Source: Scilla litardierei (Eukaryota > Streptophyta > Magnoliopsida > Asparagales > Asparagaceae). From it: a DNA stretch of 64,000 nt. The stretch spans positions 96,305,128-96,369,127 of the forward strand of contig CM061133.1 in the NCBI GenBank assembly GCA_030789695.1. The letters are read 5' to 3'. The translations under genes and the position numbers were made by a program. The notes beneath the pieces are model-generated. The model ran no database searches and was not told the origin of the DNA. It saw only the letters and a list, made by a program, of their open reading frames with translations. Below are positions 45,293 to 59,264 of this stretch, piece by piece; the stretch's first letter is position 1; the number at the start of each line of letters is the position of its first letter.

Positions 45293-47138
45293 GGCACACA
45301 CTGGATGCCTTCCATACTTTTGTTGATGCTATGATATCATTTTGTCTATTGATTTTGCACCCCTCCTCCACACACATTTTGTTCACTTTTTGATCATATC
45401 TGTCTATATCATTTTGGGAGAGAGGAGGTATTTTTTGGGGGACACCTATATTTCACCTTTTTGATCTCTGCATACATCATTTGCATACCCATATGAATTT
45501 CTTTTATTTGCATCCCTATCATGGACGCATCCTCACCCACCCCACCCATATCATTTTTCTCAGTGTGCCATACTTTACACATTGAGGACAATGTACAGTT
45601 TAGCTTGGGGGAGTGAGTGTCTCACGCACTTTTTACTGTCTTCACTTTTTCTTTTATTTTTTCCACCTTTCTTTATTTTACGCTTATTTCTCACCCACTT
45701 TTTTAGTTTTTTTCCATGCATCACGTTTTCTTGCTTTTTTGTGTGCTGCATATGTACAGTAGTTTCTATTTTTTTATCCTTATTTCTTTTATCCTTTTTG
45801 CTAGAGATGAATTTTCTGTGATGATGATGACGTAGTGCTAGCTTATCTCTATATGCATATTATCTTGTCATGCCATCGTTTTTATTTCAGATATCATATG
45901 CCATGCTTGATATGCATTCGAGGTAGAAACCCGCACTTTGTTATATGAATGTGGATGAAATTCTTCTATTAGCCGAGTCTGATAATTTATATAGTATACT
46001 CTTCATAGAAAACACATTAAGCTTCACGCATCGATTGCCTATATTTGGAGTACTGCATTGTTATCTTACATCACTTCTTATTGCATGAAAATTGTACGCT
46101 TCACTTTCAGGTTGATTGAATGTATGTTATGTTGATATAACTGGATTAGTTTACTTTCTGAGATCGAACTGAGTAGATTACATTACTCTGCTGAAAGTTG
46201 TCGTGCACATTCTATAGAGTGATCCAAGTGTTACATATTTTTCTTTCTCCAGATATCTTGAGCATTATTTCTATACTTAAAATCATTGGTGAATCTCCCT
46301 TTAGCGAATCTTATATTGGCATGTTCCCCCGCTACAAAAAGTACATGCTCCAACACCCCAAAATCAAAAAGAAAAAAGGTATTCATGTATATCTCTCTAT
46401 CTTTTGATTTGGGATCTCAGTTGTATATATTGATATGGAAAAAAAGAGGAAAAAAGAAAAGAAAAGAGAAAAGAAGTATATATATGATCCCACTTTCATT
46501 TTTCTTTCTTTCTTCCCTCTTTTATTTTTGTTTTTTGGAGCTTCAAAATGGGGAATGTTCTTATTGCTAAACTTGATGCCACCACGCTTATAGATAAGCT
46601 TGGGGAAAGGGATCCAATGATGTGTGAGAGAGTGGCTACTTGACTGTGCATGCAACCTAGGCTAGGTAATTTTCTATACTCGGGGCGATTATTAAAAATT
46701 TTACGAAATCCAGGAATTAAAGCTTAACATGCATTTCATGAAAACCACTCCTTTCTATTCTTATTTGCTTCATATTGTGTGATATCTCTTATACTCCAAA
46801 TAGAAAGCGATCAATTGAAAAGTGTGTGGTCTATGATTATGTATATTGGTTTAAATGCTTCAGACGATGCTAATTCTAGAATGATTCCATATTTCATATT
46901 ATTTTGATATTCTTGGGTTTCTATGTTGAATGCATCTTTATATGATCATGATATCGAGATAAAAATCTTTGGCATGTTTGTATTCGTCGTATGCTATTTG
47001 AGTAAGCAAGTCCACGTCCTGAGGAAATGATCTAGCACCTCCCTCTTTGTTTTCTTTCCTATCTTTCTTTTTCCTTTTCTTTGTTTTTACCTGCCGGGTT
47101 CGCCTTTTACTCATCTTCCTCGAGGAAGAGTAAGAGGT
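45293..47138 (+). other. Element 2 3' noncoding region
   Basis: No gene. Internal polypurine-like AGCTTGGGGGAG near 45602, T-rich tract 45640-45800 and an A/G-rich tract 46425-46480, mirroring element 1. Confidence 0.55.
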
Positions 47139-47153
47139 AAGCTTGAGGGATTT
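47139..47153 (+). other. Polypurine tract of element 2
   Basis: AAGCTTGAGGGATTT directly before the LTR start TGATCGC. Confidence 0.7.
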
Positions 47154-47456
47154 TGATCGCTCCTTATTTTACACCTTTTTTCTGCATGTTTTCATGTCGT
47201 TTTGATCGCCCATATTGCGTTTTCCACGATTATTCGACGATATCACGATACTTTTCACTATTTCTTGTTTTTGTCGTATTTCAGGAGATATGGAGCGATT
47301 TGGAACGAAAACGAGATCAAATGATTTTCATGCATTCGGAGTGTCGCCCACGGCTTATTTGAGGAGTTATTAGCGCTTGAGGATGAGCGGAAGAGGAAGA
47401 AATTCGATAGAAGCGATGAGGAGGCGAGGAGGAGAAGAAAAGAAGACAGATATAGC

Positions 47457-47810
47457 CCACTCGGCCGAGCAGATTGCTCACTCGACCGAGTCAGAAGCTG
47501 TACTCGGCCGAGTGAAACGGATATGCACAGTAAAATTTCAAAGTTTCCTCGGTCGAGCAAGGAAGTCTACTCGGCCGAGTGAGAAAGCTCACTCGCCCGA
47601 GTAGAGCCGGGAATTTCAACCGAGAAAAGGCCAAGTTACTTAAAAAATTTGGGAAGCCTACTCGGCCGAGTACGATTGCTTACTCAGCCAAGTAAAGAAG
47701 CCTACTCGGTCGAGTCAGTCAGAGCGACAGACCCCTGAAGTTCTTAAACTCTCTGTTTTTTATTGGGTCTGCCACTCGGCCGAGTGACAATGCTACTCGG
47801 CCGAGTGACG
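47457..47810. repeat. CACTCGGCCGAGTG palindrome array, element 2 LTR
   Basis: About eleven sites (for example near 47458, 47499, 47567, 47658, 47771, 47790), same motif as the internal array, dissimilar spacers. Confidence 0.88.
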
Positions 47811-47890
47811 CATTCCGACTGCTGCAAGGATTGCAATTCTAGGCTGCACACCGGTAGTTTTATCACGATTTTTTGGACGATTTTGGCCTG

Positions 47891-47898
47891 TATTTAAA
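47891..47898 (+). promoter_or_regulatory. TATA-like box of element 2 LTR
   Basis: TATTTAAA about 80 bases after the array; weaker than the others. Confidence 0.45.
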
Positions 47899-48890
47899 CC
47901 TAGTTTTATCCCTAATTTTAGGATAGACTTCTATTATTTTTTTACGGCTATTCTTTTGTGAAACCTCAGCTGGAGATCATAGGCGATAATTTTGGTTTGT
48001 TCTTTCTTGCTAAAAATATTATTTTTATGGATTGTCTCTTCTTTGCAATGAATTATGCTATGATTATAATTGTTATTTCTGAGATTTTCATGATGAATTG
48101 TGAGTAGTTTTGTCGTTCTAGGGCATGGCTATGAACCCTATGGACCCGATCTTTTGAATTGTGATGAATGAATAGAATTGTTGCTAGGATTGATAAATGT
48201 TAGGTTTTGATTGATTTATTACGCGTAGCTAGGAATTTCCATCGATTGGGATTTGCAAGAGATTGGATCCCAATTGATGGGAAGGCCTAGACATTCGACT
48301 TAGGATTATAATCGAAATTCTCTAGATTTAGTTTGCAAGAGATTGGACCAAAGCTGGGATTTTTATTATACATCTATACTCATATTCGTTTGCAAGAGAT
48401 TGGACGAATACGAACTATCATAACCTATATCGTAGCTCGAGTTTGCACGAGAGTGGGCTCGAGTTGCGATTGGACGATGATGTCGATCTTCACACTAGTT
48501 GCTTAGGTTAGGGTTTGCACGAGAGTGGGGCCCTAATTTATGTTGCTATAAACCGGTAATAGCGCGAGAGCGTGAGCTTGGTTCTACATTAAGTTGCGAC
48601 TAGTTCACCTACATTCAAGCCTTGCAGCATTGAAATTCATGATTCACAAGGATGCGAGACGGTCCGTAGTGGGGATTTCCTATCCCTAGACGCTTTTATT
48701 ATATTGATATCTATTTGCTATTGAACGATTGTGACATTACCACCGAACTATTCTTATTCTCTTGATAGCTAGGTAATCAAAGTAGGATACTGTCAATTGT
48801 CCTCCCTGTGTTCGATACCCGCTCGCAACTACGCCGTGCGCTTGCGGTAAAACTACAGTCGTTTTCCGGGTGTATATCCGGGCGCGATCA

Positions 48891-49619
48891 CTACACCACA
48901 AAGAAACTTCAGGGGGGGTCAGAACTGGGTCCCGACCCAAATCCCCTCCGATGCTTAAGTTAATACGGGAACTTAAGAAAGAGATGGAGCTTGGAGCAAT
49001 TGAAATCGACCCATGGAAGTTCGTCCCAGATTTGACGTCGCAAGGTCTATAATGTAAGAAATATCAGCTGAAAGAGTAGAGTCTATGTATTAGATCTCGT
49101 ACCTTGAGAATTGTAACCTCATTACCTTTGTCCTTTCGGGTATTTATAGGCAGCTCCCTATTGATTGTGTGTAACCGTCCCTTATTGATTCAGGCACGAT
49201 CTTTTTGGGATTCGAGATAACGATGGCCAATTTATTCAGCCCCATTAACTTCCACCTGAATATCGGCGGAAGCTTAACGGATGAATGAGCCGTTTGCTTG
49301 ACTCGGTAATACTCCGCTTTGAGGGACGGGTATCGGGTTGTGTGCGCCAAATGGGTCGGGTACGCCGATACTTCACCAAGATCCATACTCGTGCACTAAC
49401 AAAACCCAATTGGATATGGTTCTCAAGGTGATTAGCTTATGTTTTGTACCTAAGTAAGATACCCCAATACAACCCTTGGTATCTCACATAATTACGATGA
49501 ATTAATAGCATTTGCATGCTTGGACTGTTTGTGTGCATGTAGGATTAGCTTAGAAATCCCGAGGATTTAGTTTGATAGAGATGAGACATGTTTGAGTCTA
49601 AGCTGAAATTATTTCTGAT
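48891..49619. other. Unassigned, probably old LTR remnant
   Basis: No gene. Contains a minus-strand TATAAATACCC-like box (about 49138-49148) and GC-richer patches; could be part of another LTR, but no partner copy is in the window. Confidence 0.3.
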
Positions 49620-49740
49620 GATAGCCGACTACTGTTTATAATGTAGCAAACTACCCAGAATCTGTCATCAAAAGTAGACGACTCATGTTGATGAGATAGT
49701 TGACTGCTGCTATCGATTTACAATTTTTGACCCCGATCTG
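49620..49740. repeat. Decayed AGTCGACTG-like sites
   Basis: tagccgactactg, agtagacgactcatg and atagttgactgctg resemble degraded members of the SIRE-type palindrome, located upstream of the decayed ORF at 50101. Confidence 0.4.
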
Positions 49741-50100
49741 TATTGAAAATTTTATGGGTTTGCAGAGCTTATTGATTCTACACTCTTTTCTTAATGGGTT
49801 CCTTTTGACTTGTACCCACTTATAGGAGAAGATCTTAGCATTTCATTTAAATCTATGGCTAAGATTACTTCTCATTCACTTGAAACCCTAAAATCCTATT
49901 CATTTTCATCTTTAGAACCCTAAAAACCAAAAGTCCCATAGAAATTCGTATTTTCTCAACCGCAGTGCTTTAGTTTCTCGAGGATTTCTATAGTGTTGGT
50001 GAATATTTCATCTTTGGCTAGCTATATCACCTCTTGCATAAGTATTTGGCTTTGCATTTCATCATTGTCTATTGCATTCATCTCACCCACACTAGAAATC

Positions 50101-51180
50101 ATGAATAGGGGAAGAGGCACTAGTAGACCTATTCCAAAAAAGAAGATGGCACAACCCTCATCATCGCAGTCCTCATCTTCACATCCCATCATTGATAGAG
50201 AGCTCATAAATCCTTATATCAATTGAAATCATCTTATTCAGAATTTTAACATCTCTAGTAGAGATATCCTCTTTGAAAGATTTGTTAAAATTGATGACCT
50301 TGGAGGATATGGGATTAGGGACATTCTTGCACATCAAGGACTTAAGGGGCTTTTTTACTGAAAGTTCTTGTAGGTGCTATCCAAGATTAATGCATTTATT
50401 ATATACCAATATGATTATCAATCTCACTTCTCGTAGATTTACCATAAATGTCTTAAACACTCCTATTAGGTTCTCAACCACCACCATATGAGATATATTT
50501 GGTATTCCAAGCGATGGTGCTACACTTAGAAAAAAATTTATGAACGATAATATGATCATAGAAAAAATGTTCTCTAAGGGAAAGTAATTTGTACATCATA
50601 TATCAACTAATGTATTATTGCCAAGGGCGAGAATTTTAGCTCTAATTCTATCCTACAATATTTTTTAGAGAGCTGGTAGTCATTCCGTTTTATCTGAGAG
50701 CCAGGCTAAATGTGTTTATGCCCTCACAGTAGGAATAAAATTAAATTAGGTAGGAATGATTTATGATTATCTTACCCACAGCTCCACTTCGACATTGAAT
50801 CATGGTCTAATTCTCACTCACATCTTTAGGCACTTCAAACTTAATGTTGCTTCTGAAGCCATAGTTCTTGCACACATGGTGAGATTTGACAAGATTACAC
50901 TCAAAAGGATGAAACTTCATCAAGATCACACTCTTAATTCTGACTCTGAAGAGGCTAGAGAAGAAGGTGAAGAAGAATAATATGACGATGACGATGAATC
51001 CAAAAAAGAACCACTCCCCTCCTCACATCCTATTGCTTCTCCTCCTTATTTTAGTGAATATCAAGCTTAGTTGCTTTCAAAAGTGGAAGAATTGAAGCAA
51101 GAACTCAAACATGAATTCACCAAACTTCATCAGAGATTGGACATCTCCATCATATTTGGTAACCCACAACATTCAGGTCT
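50101..51180 (+). pseudogene. Decayed third-ORF-like protein ('putative plant transposon protein' type)
   Basis: Starts MNRGRGTSRPIPKKK (basic) with a Ser-rich linker. After a stop at 50223-50225 the same frame continues with FERFVKIDDLGGYGIRDIL, TINVLNTPIRFSTTTI, VYALTVGIKLN, LILTHIFRHFKLNVASEAIV, an acidic stretch, and a coiled-coil-like end (LLSKVEELKQELKHEFTKLHQRL). Six or so in-frame stops. The layout (basic N-terminus, globular core, acidic/coiled tail) resembles third ORFs of plant LTR elements more than a host gene. No gag or pol is next to it. Confidence 0.5.
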
Positions 51181-51665
51181 AGTTTGGTAACCCATTTTAG
51201 TTGACCAAACTATGATTCGGCAGAAAACAGAACCGTATTTAGATGCAAAAATAGAGTTCAATAACTGGAAGCTCCCAGATTCCATCAAACTGGGTCTAAA
51301 AAAATCCAATGCAACCGAATTTTCTCAGGACATGATAGGCATGGAAAAATAAACCATATTGCCACCACACACTAGGCTTAAATGAAACTCATTAAACAGT
51401 TCGGCAAAGCTCTAAAAATAAACTCAGGTGATCGTCGCTGCCGACGGAAGCAGTGAAAAATTATACAGAATTACCTATTACTAATTACGCATTTACTATC
51501 ATATATAGACCATAATCAAAAGACAACCAAGTTCCCAACTGTCACATAGCATAGAGAAACTAAACCAACGTTGTAAAGCATACCGACTAGAGAAACAGAC
51601 CAGTTAACGGAGCATCTGAGAAACTTAACTACACGAGACCACCACACACTTCAAACAATTGCGAT
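51181..51665 (-). other. 3' flank and 3' UTR of polyubiquitin gene
   Basis: No ORF; the 3' UTR must lie here. I could not place a polyadenylation signal with confidence. Confidence 0.45.
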
Positions 51666-54012
<2,347 letters not shown>

Positions 54013-54066
54013 CTTGAAGAGTCTTTAGGTTATCTTCGCGTTCGATGAGAGGATTGAAAAAATGTG
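54013..54066 (-). other. Polyubiquitin noncoding first exon
   Basis: Between the TATA box and the intron donor. The transcription start is estimated about 30 bases below the TATA box, in a CT-rich stretch. Confidence 0.6.
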
Positions 54067-54092
54067 AATTGGTGTAAGGGGAGAGAGGGGTA

Positions 54093-54099
54093 ATTTATA
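54093..54099 (-). promoter_or_regulatory. TATA box of polyubiquitin gene
   Basis: TATAAAT on the minus strand. Farther upstream are a G-box CACGTG (54179-54184) and a GGGCCCAGGCCC cluster (54288-54300) of the TCP/GGCCCA type. Confidence 0.75.
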
Positions 54100-54299
54100 G
54101 CGCCGAAGACCGACTAATTGCGTCACGGAAGCGAACGGTGAGGCTAACTCCACGATAGGCGGTCGAATCATCTGTGGACACGTGGACCATTTTCTTGGGG
54201 TGGACGTAGCGTTTCCCGCACGCAACAAACTCCGTTATTTTTTCGGCGTCGGCAGTGATTAGAATAAAGCAGTGGTTGAGAACGGACCGGGCCCAGGCC

Positions 54300-54640
54300 C
54301 GGATCACTTGAGTACCAGGCCAGCCTGTTTAAACATAAGCTTCGGAATTAAAGGCATGTTCTCTTCCAGGAATGAGAAAAATAGAACGGGAAAAGGCTGT
54401 ATTTCTAGGAATGAGAAAATGTAGTTTTGTGTTCTTTTGAGTGGAATAGAGTATGGAATGGGGGTTTAGAATAGAAAGTGTGGTCAACTTTCTATTCTTG
54501 TGTTATTTTGGCTTTTGATAGTTGGAATGAGAAAGTGGGACAGTTGGAGTGGGGTGGTATATGGTGAGTATAGGGTAATGGTTACCCCCCAGCCATGATA
54601 GTTATAAAATGTAAAATAAAATCAAAATAAACTCATAGAA
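54300..54640. other. Upstream flank of polyubiquitin gene
   Basis: No gene. Repeated ggaatgagaaa phrases (54370-54540) suggest a decayed small transposon, but no terminal repeats were identified. Confidence 0.3.
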
Positions 54641-54925
54641 AAAAAACCCCAATGCGTCTCAGGCATGCAACAGCAACAGACACACAAATGTGCATGACAG
54701 TATGAAAAAAACCCCACTGCGTCTCAGGCATGCAACATTAACAGATACACAAATGTGAATGACATTCTGAAATAAAATCCCACTGCGTCTTAGGCATGCA
54801 ACAGCAATAACTGTTACAAAAATGTGAATGACATTATGAAATAAAACCCCACGCAGTCTCAGACATTCAACAGCATCAGATACACAAATGTGCATGTCAG
54901 TCTGAAATAAAACTCCACGGTAGCC
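54640..54925. repeat. 65-bp tandem repeat, four to five units
   Basis: Units start near 54653, 54719, 54784 and 54849 with gcgtctcaggcatgcaaca... and run through acaaatgtg(c/a)atgacag..tgaaa(t)aaaac. Units are 80-90% alike by eye. Weaker similarity to the motif recurs near 56040-56120. Confidence 0.85.
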
Positions 54926-55199
54926 CAAATGCAAAAACATCAAAGCTCATCTCCTTATTGACATGCACCCAGGCAGGAAACATACAAACATATTGGATGT
55001 AGATAATGAAATTAAACCCATAGGAATAATAGTTGCCAAATGATCCAAGCATGCATGTAATTGCCAAAAAATGAGCCGAAACATTCTGCAATAATAAAAC
55101 CCAATACATGCATATTACAAAAATTCCAAACTCATCAGGCAAAACATGTAGCAACTTGGTTTTTAGTCTGCCCCTACAACAAGATTACAGTCCAAGTCA
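54926..55199. other. Noncoding between tandem repeat and GRF pseudogene
   Basis: AT-rich; on the minus strand it would be 3' of the pseudogene. No feature seen. Confidence 0.4.
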
Positions 55200-55676
55200 T
55201 TAAAGATTGTTATACATAAGAAAAATAATAAAACATAGCCCTATGAGAGAATACAATACAAACTTCAGGGAGTTGTAATCGGATAGCAAGCTGTCCATTT
55301 TTAACTTGTTTATCTCTAATTGGCCTCTGACCGTAGCCAAACGTCCGTCAATTTCATCCAACCTCCTCGCAGTCTGTGAGCTCGCAGGGAAATCACCTAT
55401 TGCTCCTCTTTCAGTTGCTTCCATTAAATGATGGATAATAACCATTGACCAGTCACTGTGAGGGGGGTCCTTCCATTCGAAGAAATCACATTTGTCCCCA
55501 CGAGACGGATAGCTCCAAAACCTCCTGTCCGGGTTTAACCGTGTTTATGACGTCTTCCTTGGTACCCTCAGACCACATCGGCATATCTTGTAGTCTGCAG
55601 CATCCGTCTCCAAAGCAGAAACACGGGTCGCTTCCCGAAGGCGGGAGCAAATAGAAGTGTTTGAGCCTTCACTCAT
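55200..55676 (-). pseudogene. GRF-type zinc finger protein, pseudogene
   Basis: ATG at 55676 (MSEGSNTSICSRLREAT). The first zinc ligands CRCGLRVPRKTS are followed by a TAA where this family has Trp. The frame continues with NPDRRFW, a Tyr in place of a ligand Cys, and GDKCDFFEWKDPPHSDW, then a coiled coil (RRLDEIDGRLATVRGQLEIN) and a C-terminal hydrophobic segment (LYSLIGLCFIIFLMYNNL). Small plant GRF-zinc-finger proteins of this kind are numerous and of poorly known function. The stop and lost Cys mark it as dead, though the open 81-codon end still encodes the coiled coil and tail anchor. Confidence 0.75.
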
Positions 55677-56122
55677 GTGTACCTGGTCAAACATAAACAT
55701 AAACACAAGTGAAGGTCTGTAATGTTCATAGAAAAGCAACGTAGACATGATGTGAAAAGGGGTATTTCACGGCGTATCTATGAAAATATATTAGCCTATG
55801 AAGTCAAAGTATCCGTCGTTTTTCAGAAATGAGCAAGGTAAAAATGAAGACATAAACAAAACTACTTTACAAAACCAGTCGCAGAACAATTAGAATGAAA
55901 AATTAAATTTTTATAGCCCTCGGGAATGTAGATGTATTAGTTTCCCAACTAGGTTGCTTGCGGTTGTACCTTCATTATATAAACAAGAAAAAAAATAACT
56001 TGGGGTTTATTGCCGAATGTCATGCAAATTTGTGTATCTGTCCTGAGATTCAATCTTATTCACATGCACAAAGGCATGCAACAGACAAACTGATGCTCAC
56101 ATGTATGAAACAGCAACAGACA
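55677..56122. other. Noncoding up to copia C LTR
   Basis: AT-rich; near 56040-56120 contains degraded copies of the gcatgcaacag motif from the 65-bp repeat. Copia C inserted into it. Confidence 0.4.
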
Positions 56123-56637
56123 TGTTGGATATGGACGACATGTATACACCCATGAGGGGATGTATGAGGGAATACGGACCTCAGATGTCGCGTGCATGAA
56201 AGCATGTGCGAAGTGAACCTTTTCATATGTGAAAAGGACCACTCGATAAGTGGAAAAAGTCACTTTATAAGTGCAAAAAGGCACTTGATAAGTGCATAAT
56301 GAAGAGGATAAGGAAATGTGCTAATATAGGCTAATAAGCTTATATATGGTTATTTCCTACAATAACTACCCCTTAAGCCTATAAATAGGACCCAAGGGTA
56401 AGGCTTTAAGGCTAATCCTTCATGCCATAAGTTTGCATAAGGCAAACCCTTTCCTCTTCTCACTTCCATTTAGTTCTTCTTCCAAATAGAGATTTAGACG
56501 GTGGAAACGCTGCTTCGATCCTCTGTGACGAAGTACTGACCGTTGTGGCGAATCCGAGGGCGAAGTTCAGAGACTACGGTGACGCGTACGCAAACGTAAG
56601 TCTCTCCTCTTCATTCGATCCTCCATCTCTGCGCGAT
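56123..56637 (+). mobile_element. Copia C 5' LTR (diverged relative of copia A/B)
   Basis: Starts TGTTGGATATGG and ends near ttcgatcctccatctctg; the last bases and primer site are missing. TATAAATA at 56380-56387. U3 carries its own palindromes (CCTTTTCA-TATG-TGAAAAGG; CCACT-CGATA-AGTGG; CACTT-GAT-AAGTG) at 56216-56300. Confidence 0.8.
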
Positions 56638-57011
56638 GGGTTCCATACTCCACGAAGGACTGTCTGTCCCTTGCTATGTGGTCGGTGGCACCTGAATCAA
56701 TTATCCAAAAAGGATTAGATTCCACAAGAAATATTGAACTAGAAACACATATGTAACTAGTATTATTCCAAGTTACCTCGTCACCTCCACTCGTACATGA
56801 ACGAGCATAGTGACCTAACTTGTTGCACTTGAAACACTTGATCTTCTTCAAGTCCTTCTTCTTGTGTCATTTCTTATGCCCACCCTTATGTTTGGGTTTC
56901 TTGGTAGACTCTGGTTGCTTATTACGTTTATTAGTAAACTTCGAATGATTTTTCCGTTTCTTTCCCCCTTGTGAGGAACTAGCAACCATGTGCACTTCTG
57001 CACTTGGCTTG
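56638..57011 (-). pseudogene. Copia C gag C-terminus and protease, inverted
   Basis: On the minus strand, although the LTR and the rest of this element read plus: KPSAEVHMVASSSQGGKK, a Lys-rich linker with a stop near 56865, zinc knuckle CFKCNKLGHYARSC and protease start IIDSGATDHIARD, cut at VEYG beside the LTR. Its right end overlaps, in inverse orientation, the end of the plus-strand gag at 58558 (AKPSAEV). Confidence 0.85.
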
Positions 57012-57927
57012 GCGGCCGGCCCTGGCCTCGGCCAGGGCCAAGCCCCGGTCAGCCCAGTAAATGGGGGGGGGGGACTTGCATGGGCGGTGGCTTGCATGGC
57101 CGGTCTCTACGGAGCCGGCGGTAGTTGTCTGCGGCAAAATTTCCCTGTAGGGGGGAGCACCTGGATCCATAAGGGAGCCGATGGCGGTGGATTGCAGAAA
57201 ACTCCCCTCAAGGGGTGTTCGGCCTTGGCCAAGTTGCGATGGCAACTCTCTCTTCGGAAGGGAGAAGAATCCGGCCTTGGCACGGCCACGACACGACCCC
57301 GGCAATGGCCGGGGAATTGTCGAAATATTTCGGCTATGTCACCCTGTAAGGGGGTGTAGGCCTTGCCGAATATTTTGCAAATACAACAAGGGTATTTTTA
57401 GTACCATAAGGGTACCAAGTTGAAATTCCCTAATTTTTTTTTGAAAAATACATTTTCAAAATCGCTTTTCCACTGCAAAGTACTATAAGAGTACTGTTAT
57501 TTGATAAAGTGATGGGGAAATATTGAAAGTTGTTCTAGATGGTGATTGGGATCGTAATGACTTTTCTGATTATAGAACAACATCTTCAATATTTTTCGAA
57601 AGTAACTTATCAAATATAATAATATCATTCCAAGTGGAATTTTCCAAGTGGGAGTGATATTAAACTAGTCTGAAATTTCCACATTCGATTGATTCAGCGT
57701 CTCAATGGATCATGATTCGGCCAGTGGTCTTTTGGACTAGTTTGTGGGGACACCTCGGCTCTGTCTGGGGGTAGTGAACCATGGACTAGCCATTCCCCTG
57801 GTCGGTCCGCTGGCCGAGACTGCTGAATTATGAAAATGTCTAAAATGATGACTATAAATATGAAATTTATGCAATGTTTTTTGATCGAACCTTCTTTGTA
57901 TATCTTTTGCAGCATTTTAAAGCTAAA
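57012..57927 (+). other. Copia C leader with GC-rich remnant
   Basis: Starts in a GC-rich block (57012-57050; hairpin GGCCCTGGCC-TC-GGCCAGGGCC), shares scattered similarity with the A/B leader (for example around 57530-57590) and includes a GTGGGAGTGATATT phrase near 57650. No gene. Confidence 0.65.
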
Positions 57928-58558
57928 ATGTCTTCCGCTTCCAATAACATCGTTGCTGAGTTAAACAAAGGTGAAAAACTCAACGGCGATAATTACAAAC
58001 TATGATCCATGAAAATACAATATGTTCTAGAGGAGCAAGATGTGATCGAAACTCTGAAGAACAAAATGATTGAACCAGAGTTGGGCACTACGGCCCAACA
58101 CAGAAGAGACAAGGAAGCTTTCGATGCTTGGTCTCGGAAGAATAAGATTGCTCGCATTACGTTGTTGTCCAGTATGGACGATGACATAATGCGCATCTTC
58201 CGAGAGCATGACCAAGCCATGGACATATGGTCCAAGCTAGAGGAGAAGTTTGGTGGCACCTCGGTGTCCAAACTTCGTTCTTTAACTATAAGATTCGATT
58301 CGTACAAGAAACGTCCAGATCATTCCATGGGGAAGCATCTGCGACATATGGCGAATCTCATCTTAGAGTTAAAGGATGCAGGTCATGTGCTCACTAATGA
58401 GCAACAAATCCAAGCAGTCATACGTTCCCTACCAAATGGGTGGGACCAAATGAAGATGCATCTCACTCATAATGAGCGCATCAAGAACTTCAGCGATGTT
58501 TCTAAGCACCTCGAGTTAGAGGAAGAGCGGCTTGCGGCCGCCAAGCCAAGTGCAGAAG
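57928..58558 (+). pseudogene. Copia C gag N-terminal region
   Basis: ATG MSSASNNIVAELNKGEKL. Trp codon near 58003 is TGA, then the gag domain is open (MKIQYVLEEQDVIETL, FGGTSVSKLRSLTIRFDSYK, LTHNERIKNFSDVSKHLELEEE) to AKPSAEV, where element E's LTR begins. Clearly related to copia A/B gag but diverged. Confidence 0.88.
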
Positions 58559-59207
58559 TGTCACGACCCGCTTCCCTAAAATGGAGGCGAGACGTGAAAA
58601 GGTCCGCACGAGAGTGGAGCTGTGAAGCCCCAAACCCGATAAGCGTCCACAATACATAAACAGGTCCCTGTAACCACAACAGAATAGCAATAATAACACA
58701 AGGAGAGACTGAGATAAAATTCACATCTCACAAATATTGTCCAGCATCACAAATAAGTTCAACATCCAGAAAAGCCACCAGGCTAAAAGAAAAGAGTCTA
58801 AAGGCCCAGAACAAGGCCAACAAAAGCAACAACATAACAAAGTATGGGTGCCACGCACCAATAACAAACAACTGTCTAACAAAAATAAAACGCAACGGAG
58901 ACACTAGGACTGGTCCCCAGTGTCCACGTACTCCCCGTCAAACACAAGCTCGGGCTCGGCGTCAGCAAACACCTCGTCCTCAACGAGGTACTCGGGCTCA
59001 GGATCTAACATGTGTCACCCAAAAGAGTAAAGGGGCACATGTCAGCAAGTCTAAAAGACTTGGGCAAGGAAACTGAAAGTGAGGCATCTAGCAACCTAGC
59101 AGTTATAGTATTAAGTAATGACATGGCAGTTAAGCATGATGCAACAGTTTAAAAAGAGAAGCAAGCATGCACAATGTAGCAAAAGCTACCAAATCACTAA
59201 TCACTTA

Positions 59208-59262
59208 TCATTTAACACTTATCACTTATCACTTATCACTTATCACTTATCACTTATCACTT
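59208..59262. repeat. Heptamer tandem repeat (ATCACTT)n
   Basis: About seven exact or near-exact copies. Confidence 0.95.
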
Positions 59263-59264
59263 AG

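Larger units (their letters stand above)
40559..48890 (+). mobile_element. Athila-like element 2, 5' truncated, pol-less
   Basis: Plus strand: gag C-terminus, protease, AGGCAA hairpin, internal CGGCCG palindrome array with TATA box, third ORF, polypurine tract and complete 3' LTR. Same order as element 1 with no RT, RNase H or integrase. The palindrome sequence is different from element 1's while the proteins are homologous. Confidence 0.75.
47154..48890 (+). repeat. Element 2 3' LTR (1737 bp)
   Basis: Ends form a 7-bp inverted repeat TGATCGC...GCGATCA. U3 holds the CGGCCG palindrome array and a TATA-like box; near 48240-48540 it also has several repeats of 'gtttgca(a/c)gaga' phrases. Confidence 0.85.

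Noticed and set aside
54179..54303. GGGCCCAGGCCC and G-box as another retroelement palindrome array
   Set aside because: Single sites placed as usual promoter elements of the polyubiquitin gene.
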